Below, in pieces: positions 26,601-35,471 of a stretch of 64,000 nucleotides of DNA. How positions within the stretch are numbered: the first letter of the stretch is position 1; each line of letters begins with the position of its first letter. The notes under the pieces are model-generated. The model searched no databases. It had not been told where the DNA came from and was given only the letters and a program-made list of their open reading frames with translations. The DNA lies in assembly GCA_016708025.1 (NCBI GenBank), contig JADJGQ010000005.1, positions 205,010-269,009 on the forward strand, in the 5' to 3' direction. A program made the translations under genes and the position numbers. The DNA is from a bacterium. Its GTDB lineage: Bacteria; Zixibacteria; MSB-5A5; GN15; FEB-12.

Positions 26601-28910
26601 ACTTCCGGTCCAGCGATACATAGCGACTATTCCGGTGGACGAAAGACAATATGCCAGTCCTGCACCATTGGTCCACAGACCAGTCATCGCTTCTCCATCG
26701 TCATCTGGATCGTTGCCCGCCCATTGCCAATGCGTGGAAAAGCCCGTTGCTGCTGTTGATGGAACGAGAGCATCCAAGTGTGAACGTTTTCCATCATCTC
26801 GGACGTAGTTCCATACAACACCGTTGGTCTGTTCCGAGAGTGTTCTTGAACGCCATGGCGAATCCCCACCTATTGGTAGGAAGCTCGACCAGGACATGCC
26901 ATTCCACTTATTCGCGTACAAGTACCTTGAACCCATGCAGCCAATGTAATCATGACCAATGAAGATGTTCCCTCGTATGTCATACTCGTATGCCGTGTTG
27001 ACTTCAGCGGTTTCATAGGCGAAATTTCCATCCACAAACGAAGTACTATTCACATATTTGCCCCAATACAAGTAGGTATAGTGCCCCTCTTGAGAAGGTT
27101 CATTATCAATGTAGTGAGTACTCAGGTCAAAGAGCGACAGGATGACCATACTATTTCGCATCCGAACGCCGCACATTAGATAGTTGGTGCCATAGGTATC
27201 AGCAAAGTCATTGCTATGCCAACTTCCATAGTCCCATTGGAAGTATTTTGAAAGTCTGTGACGCGTGCCGGTTTCTCGCGACCAGGTCCCCAAAACCATG
27301 AGAAAGCAATCCTGTCCCGGGTAGATAAAGACTTGATAGCCACCGCGCGTATACGCATTTTCGATGGTATCCTGCTCCCAATATCCACCACGCCAACGAA
27401 GGGTAATCAACTCATTGTTATCCCCCGGTATTATCACAACCTGCCCTGGCAGGATACCGGGCCGGTCCTTTACTTCCGAACTACCACTAATAGTCAAGAT
27501 GTGCCAATAACCATCCCAGATTGCGATCTTCCATTGATTGCTCCCGGAGGGATGCGTGATGCAAATTCCATCCGAATACCAGGCAGGCGCAGGTGCCTGA
27601 ACTTCACTCAACAGCAGCGCATCTAGACGCGCAAAATTGTTCGCGGCAGGCACTTGATCGTAGCCGATCTCCTTGATTGCTCCTGAAGGATAGTAGATCT
27701 TGTGAATAGCGCCGAACGAAGCACTTTCTTCGTCGAGAAAGTATTCAATGTGAACCGGCGGCAGGCTTGCTGTGCTTCCGTCGGGAGTCCACCTCGTTAT
27801 GGACGAGAGTAGGAGCTTCTCGAAGGGAGCCCCAAGATTTACCATTTTGCCAGCGTTCAGGTAGGTGTATTCAAGTTTCAGTTTTTGAGCCACGATGCCG
27901 GCTGCACTCTTTTCGACCAGCATATCGCATTTTTTTGAAAAGAAAATCTCGTAATTGTTGTAGCCTAGCACAGTGTCGGCATCCTGCCTGGCTGAGTAAG
28001 AGAGTTCAAGTGTTCTGCCGTCATCAGATTGGACGGTAGAAAGGTACGAAGCCGATACATACTGATGCGCTGAATTCGCAATGGTGCCATTGGAATACCC
28101 CACCGTAAGATAACGGAGGTCGCGCAGATAGCTGAATGCCACCCAGTGAAGGCTGTCTGGGTCGTGAATCACCTTCAGATCCCATTGCGTTGGATAGATT
28201 TTGTCGTCAGTGGTAATCCCATTCCCCACAAACGTGCCATAACACAGAATATTGCGGGTCGCATTCCAGCTTGCTGGTGTCGCAGTACCATCACCGTACC
28301 TGTAGATAGTGCCATCCTCACGCTTAATAATCCACCCAATGACGCACGGTACACCGTCGATGGTTGCAGCTACTCTGGTAATAGCCCAGGGGTCGCCGGA
28401 TTCCGGCAAATAACTGTTGGCGACTCCGTCCTTTTCCTTAAGTCCGACAACAGTGTTGTCGAGAATCAAACGATAGTCGTCATCGCTGATGTCCACGGTT
28501 CCTCTGTGGTCAGCAACAATGCTCTGCCCACCTAACGTGAACCCTAAACCAAAGGGTGAGGCTTGTGCGCGGTAGTTCTCCTGTTTAGCCTGAGCGAAAA
28601 CATTTCCATTATAGTCGAGCGAAAGCGACGCACCATATCCGTCTCGGCCAGGAAGTGACAAAAGTGGAAACGATTCGACGTGTTGTCCCGTATATAAGTT
28701 CACCGATTTACTGATAATTCCGGAATTTTTAGGATCGCTCCAAAGTGAGGCTCCAGCACCGGATGACTTGACCACACTAGTAGTCGCGCTCTGGCTCCCT
28801 CGACCGGTCTGGACATCCCCGCCCGGGTCATATGCAAAAACAACACAAGGCCATATGACAAAGGCGACGGTCAGAAAAACTCCCCGGACCAACAGTTTTT
28901 GCGACTTCAC
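20637..28910 (-). CDS. Giant RHS/YD-repeat protein with SpvB-like N-terminus and variable C-terminal domain
   Basis: About 2,757 aa from GTG 28910, preceded by CGGAGG; the longer frame to 28997 would bury the signal peptide. A Sec signal (LLVRGVFLTVAFVIWPCVVF) is followed by an SpvB/TcdB-like region (GYGASLSLDYNGNVF), then many YD/RHS repeats (residues 1500-2400, for example YEYNDLGWLIKADN, FTYNALGHRTQM). The RHS core (YFGARYYDAELGQFASID) lies near 2420. After VDQDG, about 300 residues form a distinct C-terminal domain with a hydrophobic start, as in polymorphic toxins. RHS shells encapsulate and deliver such domains. The toxin type is not recognisable. The frame is intact over 8.3 kb. Confidence 0.85.
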   Translation of the reverse strand: MKSQKLLVRGVFLTVAFVIWPCVVFAYDPGGDVQTGRGSQSATTSVVKSSGAGASLWSDPKNSGIISKSVNLYTGQHVESFPLLSLPGRDGYGASLSLDYNGNVFAQAKQENYRAQASPFGLGFTLGGQSIVADHRGTVDISDDDYRLILDNTVVGLKEKDGVANSYLPESGDPWAITRVAATIDGVPCVIGWIIKREDGTIYRYGDGTATPASWNATRNILCYGTFVGNGITTDDKIYPTQWDLKVIHDPDSLHWVAFSYLRDLRYLTVGYSNGTIANSAHQYVSASYLSTVQSDDGRTLELSYSARQDADTVLGYNNYEIFFSKKCDMLVEKSAAGIVAQKLKLEYTYLNAGKMVNLGAPFEKLLLSSITRWTPDGSTASLPPVHIEYFLDEESASFGAIHKIYYPSGAIKEIGYDQVPAANNFARLDALLLSEVQAPAPAWYSDGICITHPSGSNQWKIAIWDGYWHILTISGSSEVKDRPGILPGQVVIIPGDNNELITLRWRGGYWEQDTIENAYTRGGYQVFIYPGQDCFLMVLGTWSRETGTRHRLSKYFQWDYGSWHSNDFADTYGTNYLMCGVRMRNSMVILSLFDLSTHYIDNEPSQEGHYTYLYWGKYVNSTSFVDGNFAYETAEVNTAYEYDIRGNIFIGHDYIGCMGSRYLYANKWNGMSWSSFLPIGGDSPWRSRTLSEQTNGVVWNYVRDDGKRSHLDALVPSTAATGFSTHWQWAGNDPDDDGEAMTGLWTNGAGLAYCLSSTGIVAMYRWTGSRFTYIFDIASTGWDMTKATLTLGDFAYTFGPTAGKGTYDTVITRHFIGGSKGWLDSKTGTNINNGRWGQDGVASSSKAFLRHGGDAVYAHIYDLFRFGEQNATRLLLNKDPMKHSLKVNYSVDEQGFFIAPRQWSDTTDGPWDYTNAVDNVEVHRLCDTLFSGDAPFLAVSSVTTRQYVNDPEPIITTYAYDGGLLDRSVTTPRFAKVKESTPHLMSTSLDSIGYAVHMFYNDIDTSGFYDNSIYNGRSFPDLKSADRYGIDNGAFRLDGTEYLTYSYVGATEPTSGKLDSVHSYHSLYAPAGYPSDVYRVRLDRVDTYKDSLFSRVRYEYDLLSNQVIRTKTQYVDTNSYILDEVVPAYTLAEYPAMINDNALVQIAEQTRTLHHGEDTLLAKSRTDFIKNGSWRPSKNYTYRTVLPTPTDIVYTDSLLPDNQSFDIRGNVVAACGPNGVITSSKYDAPGNRPVAAAVGCKPGQFLYQDFEQPASWDSWSIATGDYHQLVTDAHTGGMAFKLIDNPATWEKNWGPSRIIQRDMLQDSVYYFSGWVKTNHEVIVFCWCLDDATPPGTCSGGYKSLQFSQSQVGSGEWTRVEGSFDIREQMRTSNTCFNKLRFQLVLADDGSASTGDYAIFDDFRFHPAQTAVSSTVYDEQTGIIVSTANGSNFPVTTTYDELHRQAATFNSYGDSLSRVDYTPSLSSASRIAEASNVELDSQVVIIEYAQAIAYTLRTEANAKARQSKSKVYRNNDLMVEIECPGYDDECSETATGTFEVAKWDTVRIVARSSHVGADAYARVNFNTPEGYDPASPAQVKTTAYSYRANPSGTDQQKVRSVAISYFDAYGRTLQNRVMDSVRGMERAIVAGLKTYDGRGRVLKSYLPYVDTVGQTGVAAFSPWSTAITEVNAYYDGDSTRGPDCEGYPYAEVAYSRDADSKVVRSGASGPDLRLGSAHQSTATSGSEDSDPSGPYSISETIDPDGLRTIAHADQWGRWSKQITPYRIGEDTWNVTLKTVSKLTQRLDSVLVDTSRATTTSEIPLRWSAKNALGQDTATWKVDYGTIRMLYDRAGNLRFMQNQRRRDSLQTVYFKYDPLGRKIEEGIADSLYFTQAHADDPTQPATPIRITYKWTYDYYQSGNTTLLAPGKLVRIQNSDSSYYKNFTYSSNGEWDQAVVKLPQAGTAKRKVIQHYFSRDGKLAKLVVYPDSANAVTARVFTYQYDQVGRIASIKRGVLSGEPLDTLAYATYYYNPDGSHKRTLLGKYDLFVEEPLIPRHDTVQQLDYRYKPEGRLDFLNKLGDVSIVRNGTADHVATAFEYHPESDPIKYYNGRVRRSTTANSIDGAIRTHDWYYEYNDLGWLIKADNTSFGSTFDQQFTYNALGHRTQMVSGSGAVTNYTYGTSTPGSSKLISMTGSSQPRTYDMLGNLISDPSRGVLSMTYDYRNLLIASTATPATPGGSNVALGFGYDETGLRIKKASSYTYYVQCDDDTGIVIEGMVMGGDSGLVMSEQSIVGGELDSGVVANGSVPPGQCPRTSLTETYYLYDGGLLLATFDKNDNVVDLFVNGPSGRIANYVQNSSNQLYYFLSDQVGSTRILMRGVPPQTAGNEYYLAEYYNYYPFGEMLESWGNQPSAYQFSGKEHDLHGGFDYVYFGARYYDAELGQFASIDKASQFASGYVYGGNNPIMGVDQDGNWFFAAAFWALRAYSTVKGVEAGFKEGGVTGALRNLVVGGVTSAVAGTFGAQLGSVTKIGGMAASSTIQGAGNSIMYGTDVTASFGIGSFNLTKGGGWKWADLQGDFISDLGTVNGWGAAASDYSKAMSYVHLSREDRQRLSGIKDKYGATKGFDQDYPKDASINAGDTKTYGGIRISNDDYKTLSEIGDRYQNHMSIFDPLSWSGIRQVRNYVFGNVGPIKVFGATIIPSEHVSGFRFPNDFAVTIDTDGAYRVHGCINAMSVIGMIGHNAENFLAPQEKVAAMTLYGIGGLYNNGAFIGVF

Positions 28911-29016
28911 GATACCTCCGGAATATGAATATAAATGTGCGTACTGACGTTCTGATTGCGAAATACATTCATCGGCACCCATGTGTGCGGTAATCAAAAT
29001 CTGATGTCACGTAATG

Positions 29017-31461
29017 CTATTTCAGCAGTAACGATTTTCGTCCCAAATACTGACCATTGTATTGCAGTTGGTAAAAATACACGCCGGAGGCTTCCGGTCT
29101 ATTGTCTTTGCCCTTGCCATCCCAGACGATTTTGTGCGAACCAGCCTCGAATCGTCCATCCGTCAGCGTTTTGATTTTTCTGCCAAGAATATTATAGACA
29201 ACTAGTTCGATGTGGACTGCCCTCGGCAGATCGAATTGAATGACAGTCTCTCCATTGAACGGATTCGGGTAGTTTTGGTGAAGGACGAAGGTCGTCGGCA
29301 ACGATTGGTCTTCTTCGACTTCTACATCGGTTATTTGATCGCCCACTATGGCGATATAGGCATCTGTATTGTAATCGGTGACCCCCTGAAAAGTACTGTC
29401 CAGCGGGTTGACCATCGGGAATCCGCCGAGGTAATTGGTCCCCACTATGTAGACGGTTCCGTTTTTGTCAACGACAATCGAGCCTGCACTATCAATCCCA
29501 GAGCCACCGAGAAACGAACAATATTCCACACCTCGGCCCATTGGGGAAAACTTGGTGAGCGTCGCTTCTGGTGAATAAACACCCTCCCAATGCTCGTTGA
29601 ATGAGTCGAATGCATTCTTGAGTGGGTATCTTGGGCCGGTAAATGCACCAAGCACGTAAATATTACCCGAACCGTCCACCGTAATATCCTCAAGTACGTC
29701 GCCACTATACTCCCAGTCCCCCCAGTAAGTCGAGAATTGAAGATCACCGTTCGGCCCCACGATACTCACCACTCCGTCATGATAGTGGCTTACACTGGGA
29801 TCCAGCGGATTAAGCAATGGATACCCACCTTCAAACACTGAGCCAGCCACATATATGCGACCCTGAGTATCTAATTCCATGGCCTCCAGACTAGTGCCGT
29901 TGTCGCCGCTTATGTAGGTGCTGAATACCACACTGTCAAAGCCAGGGGAAAACTTCGTTATGTAGCCTGCATTACCATCCCCTTTGATTGAATCAAACGC
30001 GTTCTTGAACGGAAACTGAACAGAGAACCTATCCGGCATTGTCTTGCCAGAAAGGATTATGTTCCCATCAAGATCGACAGCCACTTTTGTTCTGTCACTT
30101 CCACAAGCAAAATAGCTGCTATAGATAAGTGAGTCGCCTGTGGGCGGCAATTCTACAATAAAACCGTAGCTGTACCAACCGGAATATCTTTGAAAGGCGT
30201 CTCGTGTAACCACGAAGTTATCCGAGAAGGTAAATCCGGAAGCATATACATGGCCATTCGGACCAATCGCGATCCCAGTCACCGAGTCTCGTCTGCTATT
30301 CCCCAAAAAAGTAGCGAACTCTATTTCAGTACCGGCCGGGTTCAATTTAAGGACGAAACCGTCAACATCCGTCCCCTTGATCGGTTGGGCGGCTGATATG
30401 GATGGTAGATCGTACGATTGAGTGCCGCCACCGACCACCGGCTCGCCGGCTGGCGTGACGGCAACTTCATTACTTACATCGGAGCCGCTCCCGCCGTAGA
30501 AAGTACTGTAGAGGTAGTCTTGGCAATTGGGGGAGAACTTCGTGATGTAGCCATCCCAATCAACGTCTTTGATCTCGTCGATTGCCAGTCGGACTGGAAA
30601 GTCTGCCGAACTGGTCTTCCCTGTGGTGTAGACGTTTCCCGATGAATCCAGGCCAATTCCGTATCCATAATCATCCGCACTCCCTCCCCAATAGCTAGAG
30701 AAAGTCAGGAAGGGGTCAATCACAATCGCAAGCTCAGTAGATACGTCCGGCAGAGCAAAGCCAAAGGACTTGCCCTCGACTACGTACGAACACTCTATTT
30801 GTCTATTGGATGGCAAGGCGAACACGGATGCGGCTTTCTGCGTGATCCGCCCCCAATCAGTGGCCACGACCAGTTCGCCGTCACGACCAGTGAAAAGAGA
30901 ATCAATCCCTTCATAGTGTATTCTGATCGCCAGTGGATCGGCCTCAGGCGCGATCACAAAATCGTATTCCAAATGGCCGTTCTGGAAGTAATAGCGCAGG
31001 TCAACACCCGCATAAATAGACTTGTATCGAATTGACTTGTAGGTTGGAGTATGCCGCACCCACTTGCTGGAGTCGTTGCTCAGGAAGTAATTGCAGTAAT
31101 AGGGAGACTGGTCCTCTCCTATAACTTCAGCGACACTATTGCCTCCAGCAAAATCCTCGTGCACCAGACGGGTAAGCTGTTCCCCGGGCAACCGTAGCGA
31201 ATCCTCGGTCTTTCGAAAGAACTGATAGTAGATTCCGGCCTTGGCGAACCAGACCGAGGCACCGTTAACTTTGGATTGGAACAGAATCGAATCCGGCCAC
31301 TGTCCGCAGTTCTGGATGAAGACGTTAGGGCTAATAGGCTTAAGTTGGATATCAGGATATGCAAATGCAAGGGAGGCTGCACAGAGGATCACAGTGGTTA
31401 GAACCCCAAGTGACGGGCCAAGACCAAGGATTTTTCGACCAAACCGCACGCCTACAAGCAT
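29017..31461 (-). CDS. Secreted SBBP-repeat beta-propeller protein with T9SS-like C-terminal module
   Basis: 814 aa from ATG 31461; a GTG at 31506 would add 15 residues before the signal. Signal peptide LGVLTTVILCAASLAFA. The body has SBBP-type repeats (FSSYWGGSADDYGYGIGLDS, STFYGGSGSDVSNEVAVTPA) forming beta-propeller blades. The last 90 residues (LHQNYPNPFNGETVIQFDLP, then GVYFYQLQ) are the FlgD-like/Por secretion module common in FCB candidate phyla. It is expected to be exported across the outer membrane and attached or released. It follows the RHS gene direction but is separated by about 110 bp. An 18-bp palindrome spans its start codon. Confidence 0.85.
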   Translation of the reverse strand: MLVGVRFGRKILGLGPSLGVLTTVILCAASLAFAYPDIQLKPISPNVFIQNCGQWPDSILFQSKVNGASVWFAKAGIYYQFFRKTEDSLRLPGEQLTRLVHEDFAGGNSVAEVIGEDQSPYYCNYFLSNDSSKWVRHTPTYKSIRYKSIYAGVDLRYYFQNGHLEYDFVIAPEADPLAIRIHYEGIDSLFTGRDGELVVATDWGRITQKAASVFALPSNRQIECSYVVEGKSFGFALPDVSTELAIVIDPFLTFSSYWGGSADDYGYGIGLDSSGNVYTTGKTSSADFPVRLAIDEIKDVDWDGYITKFSPNCQDYLYSTFYGGSGSDVSNEVAVTPAGEPVVGGGTQSYDLPSISAAQPIKGTDVDGFVLKLNPAGTEIEFATFLGNSRRDSVTGIAIGPNGHVYASGFTFSDNFVVTRDAFQRYSGWYSYGFIVELPPTGDSLIYSSYFACGSDRTKVAVDLDGNIILSGKTMPDRFSVQFPFKNAFDSIKGDGNAGYITKFSPGFDSVVFSTYISGDNGTSLEAMELDTQGRIYVAGSVFEGGYPLLNPLDPSVSHYHDGVVSIVGPNGDLQFSTYWGDWEYSGDVLEDITVDGSGNIYVLGAFTGPRYPLKNAFDSFNEHWEGVYSPEATLTKFSPMGRGVEYCSFLGGSGIDSAGSIVVDKNGTVYIVGTNYLGGFPMVNPLDSTFQGVTDYNTDAYIAIVGDQITDVEVEEDQSLPTTFVLHQNYPNPFNGETVIQFDLPRAVHIELVVYNILGRKIKTLTDGRFEAGSHKIVWDGKGKDNRPEASGVYFYQLQYNGQYLGRKSLLLK

Positions 31462-31470
31462 ATGCTTGTA
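31453..31470. repeat. Perfect palindrome over a start codon
   Basis: TACAAGCAT followed by its complement ATGCTTGTA. The second ATG of the SBBP gene lies at the centre. It could be an operator or RNA hairpin controlling translation, or chance. Confidence 0.3.
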
Positions 31471-31506
31471 ACCCCCGTAATTGCGTAGATAAGAAGCCCC
31501 TCCCAC

Positions 31507-32326
31507 CTAGATGTGTCTGCGCGATCGAACTTGTAGTCAGCTAGGCAGAGCGGAGACTGATTAGTTGCTTGGAATGTCGATAATGCAATCTCATTTGTCA
31601 AGTGAAAAGATCAAGTCAGGGAAATTCGAGGGTCTGTGACCTATCGGCACCGTGGCCTTGTCATACTGTGTGAAGAAACACACGCCAGCCATTTCCTGAC
31701 TCTCACAATCACATGCCTGTGGTACTGAATAGGGTTTTCAGGGGTGAAGGCGGTTACTGCCGAATACAGGATTTGTCCTTGCAGGTCTCGCTTATGCTGC
31801 TCTTATCAAGCGTCCACCCAACCTTAATGCCCGGAATCTCCCATACTGCTCTCTTGCATGACTTCACTCCGTGGACCGGACCAATCTGAGTTAGGGAACT
31901 CAACAGGAATGTCTGTGTGTAGTTCACGCAGAACTCCTGCCCGGTATTCAGATAATCGATGGCGTCGAGGTATTATGTGAAGTAAGGCGCCACCAATTCG
32001 GGAATTGAGAATACGCTTTCGCGAATCAGCGGTACATGCAAAGAGAACGTGGACTGCTTGAAACGACGTCTCGCGCTTCAATTGCCTGCTACATTCAGCA
32101 TGCGTCCACCGTTCTTGCACTGAGAATCAAGAGCAGTTTCCAAGGGTAGGTTGGATCGACCATTTCCCCCGTCGCAGACAGCACCGGCCCCTCGACCAAC
32201 AACCCAAGACAATTCAAGTTGTCGAAGAAACAAGCGATGGTCGTAAAATTCAATTGCTGAGAGGTAAATGCGATGATCGTTATTCTTCATATGTTATTCA
32301 GTGAGGGGCATACCCACGAACAAGCT
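31507..32326. other. 820-bp stretch without a supported gene
   Basis: Two short minus-strand frames (31824-32120 and 32078-32290) lack recognisable domains and good ribosome binding sites. The stretch separates the secreted-protein genes from the defence island and may hold remnants. Nothing further could be identified. Confidence 0.5.
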
Positions 32327-33748
32327 TCAAGCAGCATTCTCCTCCTTGAATGGGCCGAGCATAGGTAACTCTGACAACACTGTTATGGATTTGCGCGCCC
32401 GAGTCAGCCCGACATACAGGTTTCTCAAGTCCATGGTGTCTGCATTGAGCAACAACACGTGATCATATTCAAGTCCCTTGACTAGTACGGTCCTCGAGAT
32501 TAATCGGAGCCTCTCTTGACGGCCAATTGTGCGCGTGATGTTTCGGACCGCCCAGGCCGCTCTTCCTAGGTCTGGATCATCGCTATTCTTGGCAAACTCA
32601 ACGGAACGTAGCATCTCGGACCAGAGTTCCTCTCGATAGACATTAGTTTCGGGACAGTATCTGAGTTGGACAAGCAGGTCTTTGACCCTGGCTATCGAGT
32701 TACTATCGATGATTCCCGCTACGGCCGCATAGAGTTTGCCGTGCTTCTGCCCTGTATCCCGAGGCATCCTACCAGACTTCAATGCCCTCTCGAGAGTCGT
32801 GGTCGACTTAGACAAGTTTCTCATCCAGATTTTCGCAAAACTTACGCATGAAAGGACTCGTTCAGCACCGGTCCTAGCCTGAATCAGTTTCGCATATTTG
32901 AGAAGATCAGGGCATTCAATCGCCTCCATAGACTTGTATTTGCCACCGAGCACACAGGCCATTTTGTGACATTCAGCGGGCCATTGAAGCAGGGCTACAA
33001 CAGATTCTCGATGAATTCCAAGATGTTCATAACACACACGCCTTTGCTCTTCGATGGAAATGTGTTTCCAGATAACTGGAGCACGCTCGAGGCTTATAGC
33101 TCGTTTTGCTAGCAATTCCCTACGCACTATTGTAAGCCATTTGCCAAGCTGCTCATTTTCGCCACTCCAACGCCACGGAGTCTCCAGCTCTGGGAGCTTT
33201 TCAAAATTCGCCAGGATGTCCCGGTCCCAATCGACGGACTCACCGGCAAATCCAAAGATACTTTGGAGGGGGTCGCCTAGAATGCGGCAGGGGAGTATTT
33301 CAGCAAGAGACATTATGAATCGATGCTGTGGGACAGTACAATCCTGGTACTCATCAACAAAGATACCTCCAAAAGAGTTGGTAAGTACCTTTTGGATTGC
33401 CGGCAATTTTGAGACTGACTCAGCAGCGGGATTGAGCCTGCTCCACTCTTCATCTGTTTCCGGTGCACCCGTGATAAGTCCTGATGTCATAGGGTAGCTA
33501 GTCGCCAATTTCAATGACCAGCCTGCGATTGTCTCAATGGTGTACTGCGATTTGGCAACACCTAGGGCATGAAGTCGACGACGCAGGGCGGCCACACCCG
33601 CGTGAGTGTGTGTCAGTATCAGCTGCGGCTTACTGGAGGTCATTGCAACTGCTTGTGCGATTGCGTGAGTCTTCCCGCATCCTGCCGGTGCTACCAGAAC
33701 AGCTCGTTTCGCTTGGGCTTGTCGCTCAAATACCTTTCGATCACTCAT
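32327..33748 (-). CDS. gajB: UvrD/Rep-like helicase, GajB-like
   Basis: 473 aa from ATG 33748; a TTG start at 33799 is possible. Superfamily 1 motifs in order: I APAGCGKT (20-27), II GGIFVDEYQDC, III LGDPLQSIFGF, and VI YVGLTRARKSI near the C-terminus, with GLEYDHVLLLN (motif V region). It is short and lacks large UvrD insertions, as expected for GajB (about 490 aa). The GajA-like gene lies directly upstream on the same strand. In Gabija, GajB works with the GajA nuclease to block phage replication; nucleotide depletion is thought to relieve GajA inhibition. The symbol is by analogy. Confidence 0.8.
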   Translation of the reverse strand: MSDRKVFERQAQAKRAVLVAPAGCGKTHAIAQAVAMTSSKPQLILTHTHAGVAALRRRLHALGVAKSQYTIETIAGWSLKLATSYPMTSGLITGAPETDEEWSRLNPAAESVSKLPAIQKVLTNSFGGIFVDEYQDCTVPQHRFIMSLAEILPCRILGDPLQSIFGFAGESVDWDRDILANFEKLPELETPWRWSGENEQLGKWLTIVRRELLAKRAISLERAPVIWKHISIEEQRRVCYEHLGIHRESVVALLQWPAECHKMACVLGGKYKSMEAIECPDLLKYAKLIQARTGAERVLSCVSFAKIWMRNLSKSTTTLERALKSGRMPRDTGQKHGKLYAAVAGIIDSNSIARVKDLLVQLRYCPETNVYREELWSEMLRSVEFAKNSDDPDLGRAAWAVRNITRTIGRQERLRLISRTVLVKGLEYDHVLLLNADTMDLRNLYVGLTRARKSITVLSELPMLGPFKEENAA

Positions 33749-33854
33749 ACATCCACTTTGACACAACTCGCAACGTTCGGCCGAGCGGAGTTTCTTCAAT
33801 CTGCTGGTAGCATATGCCGATCAATTTACCGAGTTCTTCTCCTCGATAAATATC

Positions 33855-35471
33855 CTAAAACCACTCCTCACTCTTAGCGGTGATACCAAAGATGTGTCGC
33901 GCATTGAGATCAGAAATCCCTTGCTTCAACCAATCATTGGGATCTGGAGTTGAGATACGTACCCCGTTGCCTATGGCGTTGCTAAGTTTTGCACAAACGC
34001 TTTCGTGACCGTTACACCTCGCGGCGAGTAGGACCATTTCCGTGAAGGAATCCCACGGAAGATCAAGCGCAACTCGCTCTTCAGTAGAGACGTTTCCCTC
34101 CCAACAAAAGACTTTTACGCCAGTCTCGCGCTGCCATCGCTCGTCTACAACAAGCTCTGGGTTGTCTGAGTCTACCAGCAGTGCTGTGTCAGTGCCCAGT
34201 TGAGCAAGCTTCAATGCGCGGACTTTAGCCTGAGGGCCTCCAGCGCCGTCAACAACAATAGATCCCCGATGAGTTAGCGGTAGGCCCTCATTTTCGGTTT
34301 GCCAGACTTCTTCAAGGCCCCGGGTCAATCCTAATTCCGTTTTCCCCTCAGCGATCACAACGCGCTTTGCAAGAAATGCCTCCGGCATCGCGCGCAGAAT
34401 CGGCTGAAGATCGTCAGCAACGACAGTGACACAAGTCGTAGCGTCTCGAGCCATTACATACTGAACATCAGCAGCCTTCAACTCAATTAGCGTGACCGCC
34501 GAGTGCGTTGTGAAGAAGACCTGACCGTCGGTACCTTTCGGTCTAAGCGAACTGAGCAGGTGCCGCAATCGATGGGGCTCCAGACCGTTTTCAATTTCGT
34601 CAATCAACACAATGCTACCTTCAGAGATAGCCAGTGATTGAGGGCCAAGCGCGACCAGTCGACGCGTGCCCAGGCCAGCAGAATGCAACGGTACCTCACC
34701 ATCATAAAGGCCAAGGACTCCATATTGGGAGCCCCAGTGCGGAAGGTAGAGCGATGGTCGAAACTTGTTGCGAACGATCGCGCCTATTTTTCTGGCAGCT
34801 ACCTCTGCCTTTCCTGCGGCCTCGCCGAGATGGGAGAGCTCCGCCTTTTCCACCTGATGTCGTGCGCTCTGCTGGGCCAAGGCTAATGCCCGTCTACCTC
34901 CTTCACCACTCTCTGTAGCACCCGAGAGTGCCGACCCACGAGTCCAGGTCAGATGCCGATTTACGTCCGATGTGATCCGTACGACTCCCATCAATTCACG
35001 ATCTCTCATTGAAAGCGGTTTGCCTTCGGGCGTCCGGTCATTCATGATGACCCATGAAGGTTCAAAAGAGTCGTCTACTGTAAATCGAATAGTCAGTACA
35101 GCTTCCGTCTCGTCATCAGGTTCATCGATCAATTCACTCGTTTCCTGCTTCCATCCTCTTAGGTACATGCCAAACTTACCGACTGTAATCAGTCTATCTG
35201 GCAAATTTCCTACAGTCACTTCAATCTGAATCGGATTACCTACGTCCAATAGATGAAAGTCCGCTTCACTCACCTGCAATCCGTACCGTGGAGACAAAGC
35301 GAGCTCTATAGCGTCCAACAGCGTAGACTTTGTTGAATCGCCGTGCCCTACAAGGCACAGAAATGAACCCTTAGGTACCCACGTAGAGGATTTGATGCCC
35401 CGAAAATTCTGAATGGATATCTGACGGATTTGCATAGTGGTCGTTTGTTCAAAATTCCCCAATACGGCCAC
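33855..35471 (-). CDS. gajA: OLD-family ATP-dependent nuclease, GajA-like
   Basis: 538 aa. An N-terminal AAA/ABC ATPase half (MQIRQISIQNFRGIKS) has a P-loop region VGHGDSTKST, signature-like AGLGTRRLVALG, Walker B SIVLIDEIENGLEP and ITHS-like FFTTHSA. The C-terminal half is a TOPRIM nuclease with Glu in VVIAEGKTEL and the DxD in LLVDSDNPE. This is the class 2 OLD arrangement, next to a UvrD-like helicase, as in Gabija. The start is GTG 35471 with AAGGTG before it; the ATG at 35435 fits the family better but lacks a Shine-Dalgarno. The P-loop has Thr where most have Gly before Lys. Confidence 0.8.
   Translation of the reverse strand: MAVLGNFEQTTTMQIRQISIQNFRGIKSSTWVPKGSFLCLVGHGDSTKSTLLDAIELALSPRYGLQVSEADFHLLDVGNPIQIEVTVGNLPDRLITVGKFGMYLRGWKQETSELIDEPDDETEAVLTIRFTVDDSFEPSWVIMNDRTPEGKPLSMRDRELMGVVRITSDVNRHLTWTRGSALSGATESGEGGRRALALAQQSARHQVEKAELSHLGEAAGKAEVAARKIGAIVRNKFRPSLYLPHWGSQYGVLGLYDGEVPLHSAGLGTRRLVALGPQSLAISEGSIVLIDEIENGLEPHRLRHLLSSLRPKGTDGQVFFTTHSAVTLIELKAADVQYVMARDATTCVTVVADDLQPILRAMPEAFLAKRVVIAEGKTELGLTRGLEEVWQTENEGLPLTHRGSIVVDGAGGPQAKVRALKLAQLGTDTALLVDSDNPELVVDERWQRETGVKVFCWEGNVSTEERVALDLPWDSFTEMVLLAARCNGHESVCAKLSNAIGNGVRISTPDPNDWLKQGISDLNARHIFGITAKSEEWF

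Noticed and set aside
31824..32290. Two small minus-strand genes
   Set aside because: No ribosome binding sites, domains or operon linkage; probable chance frames in an intergenic stretch.
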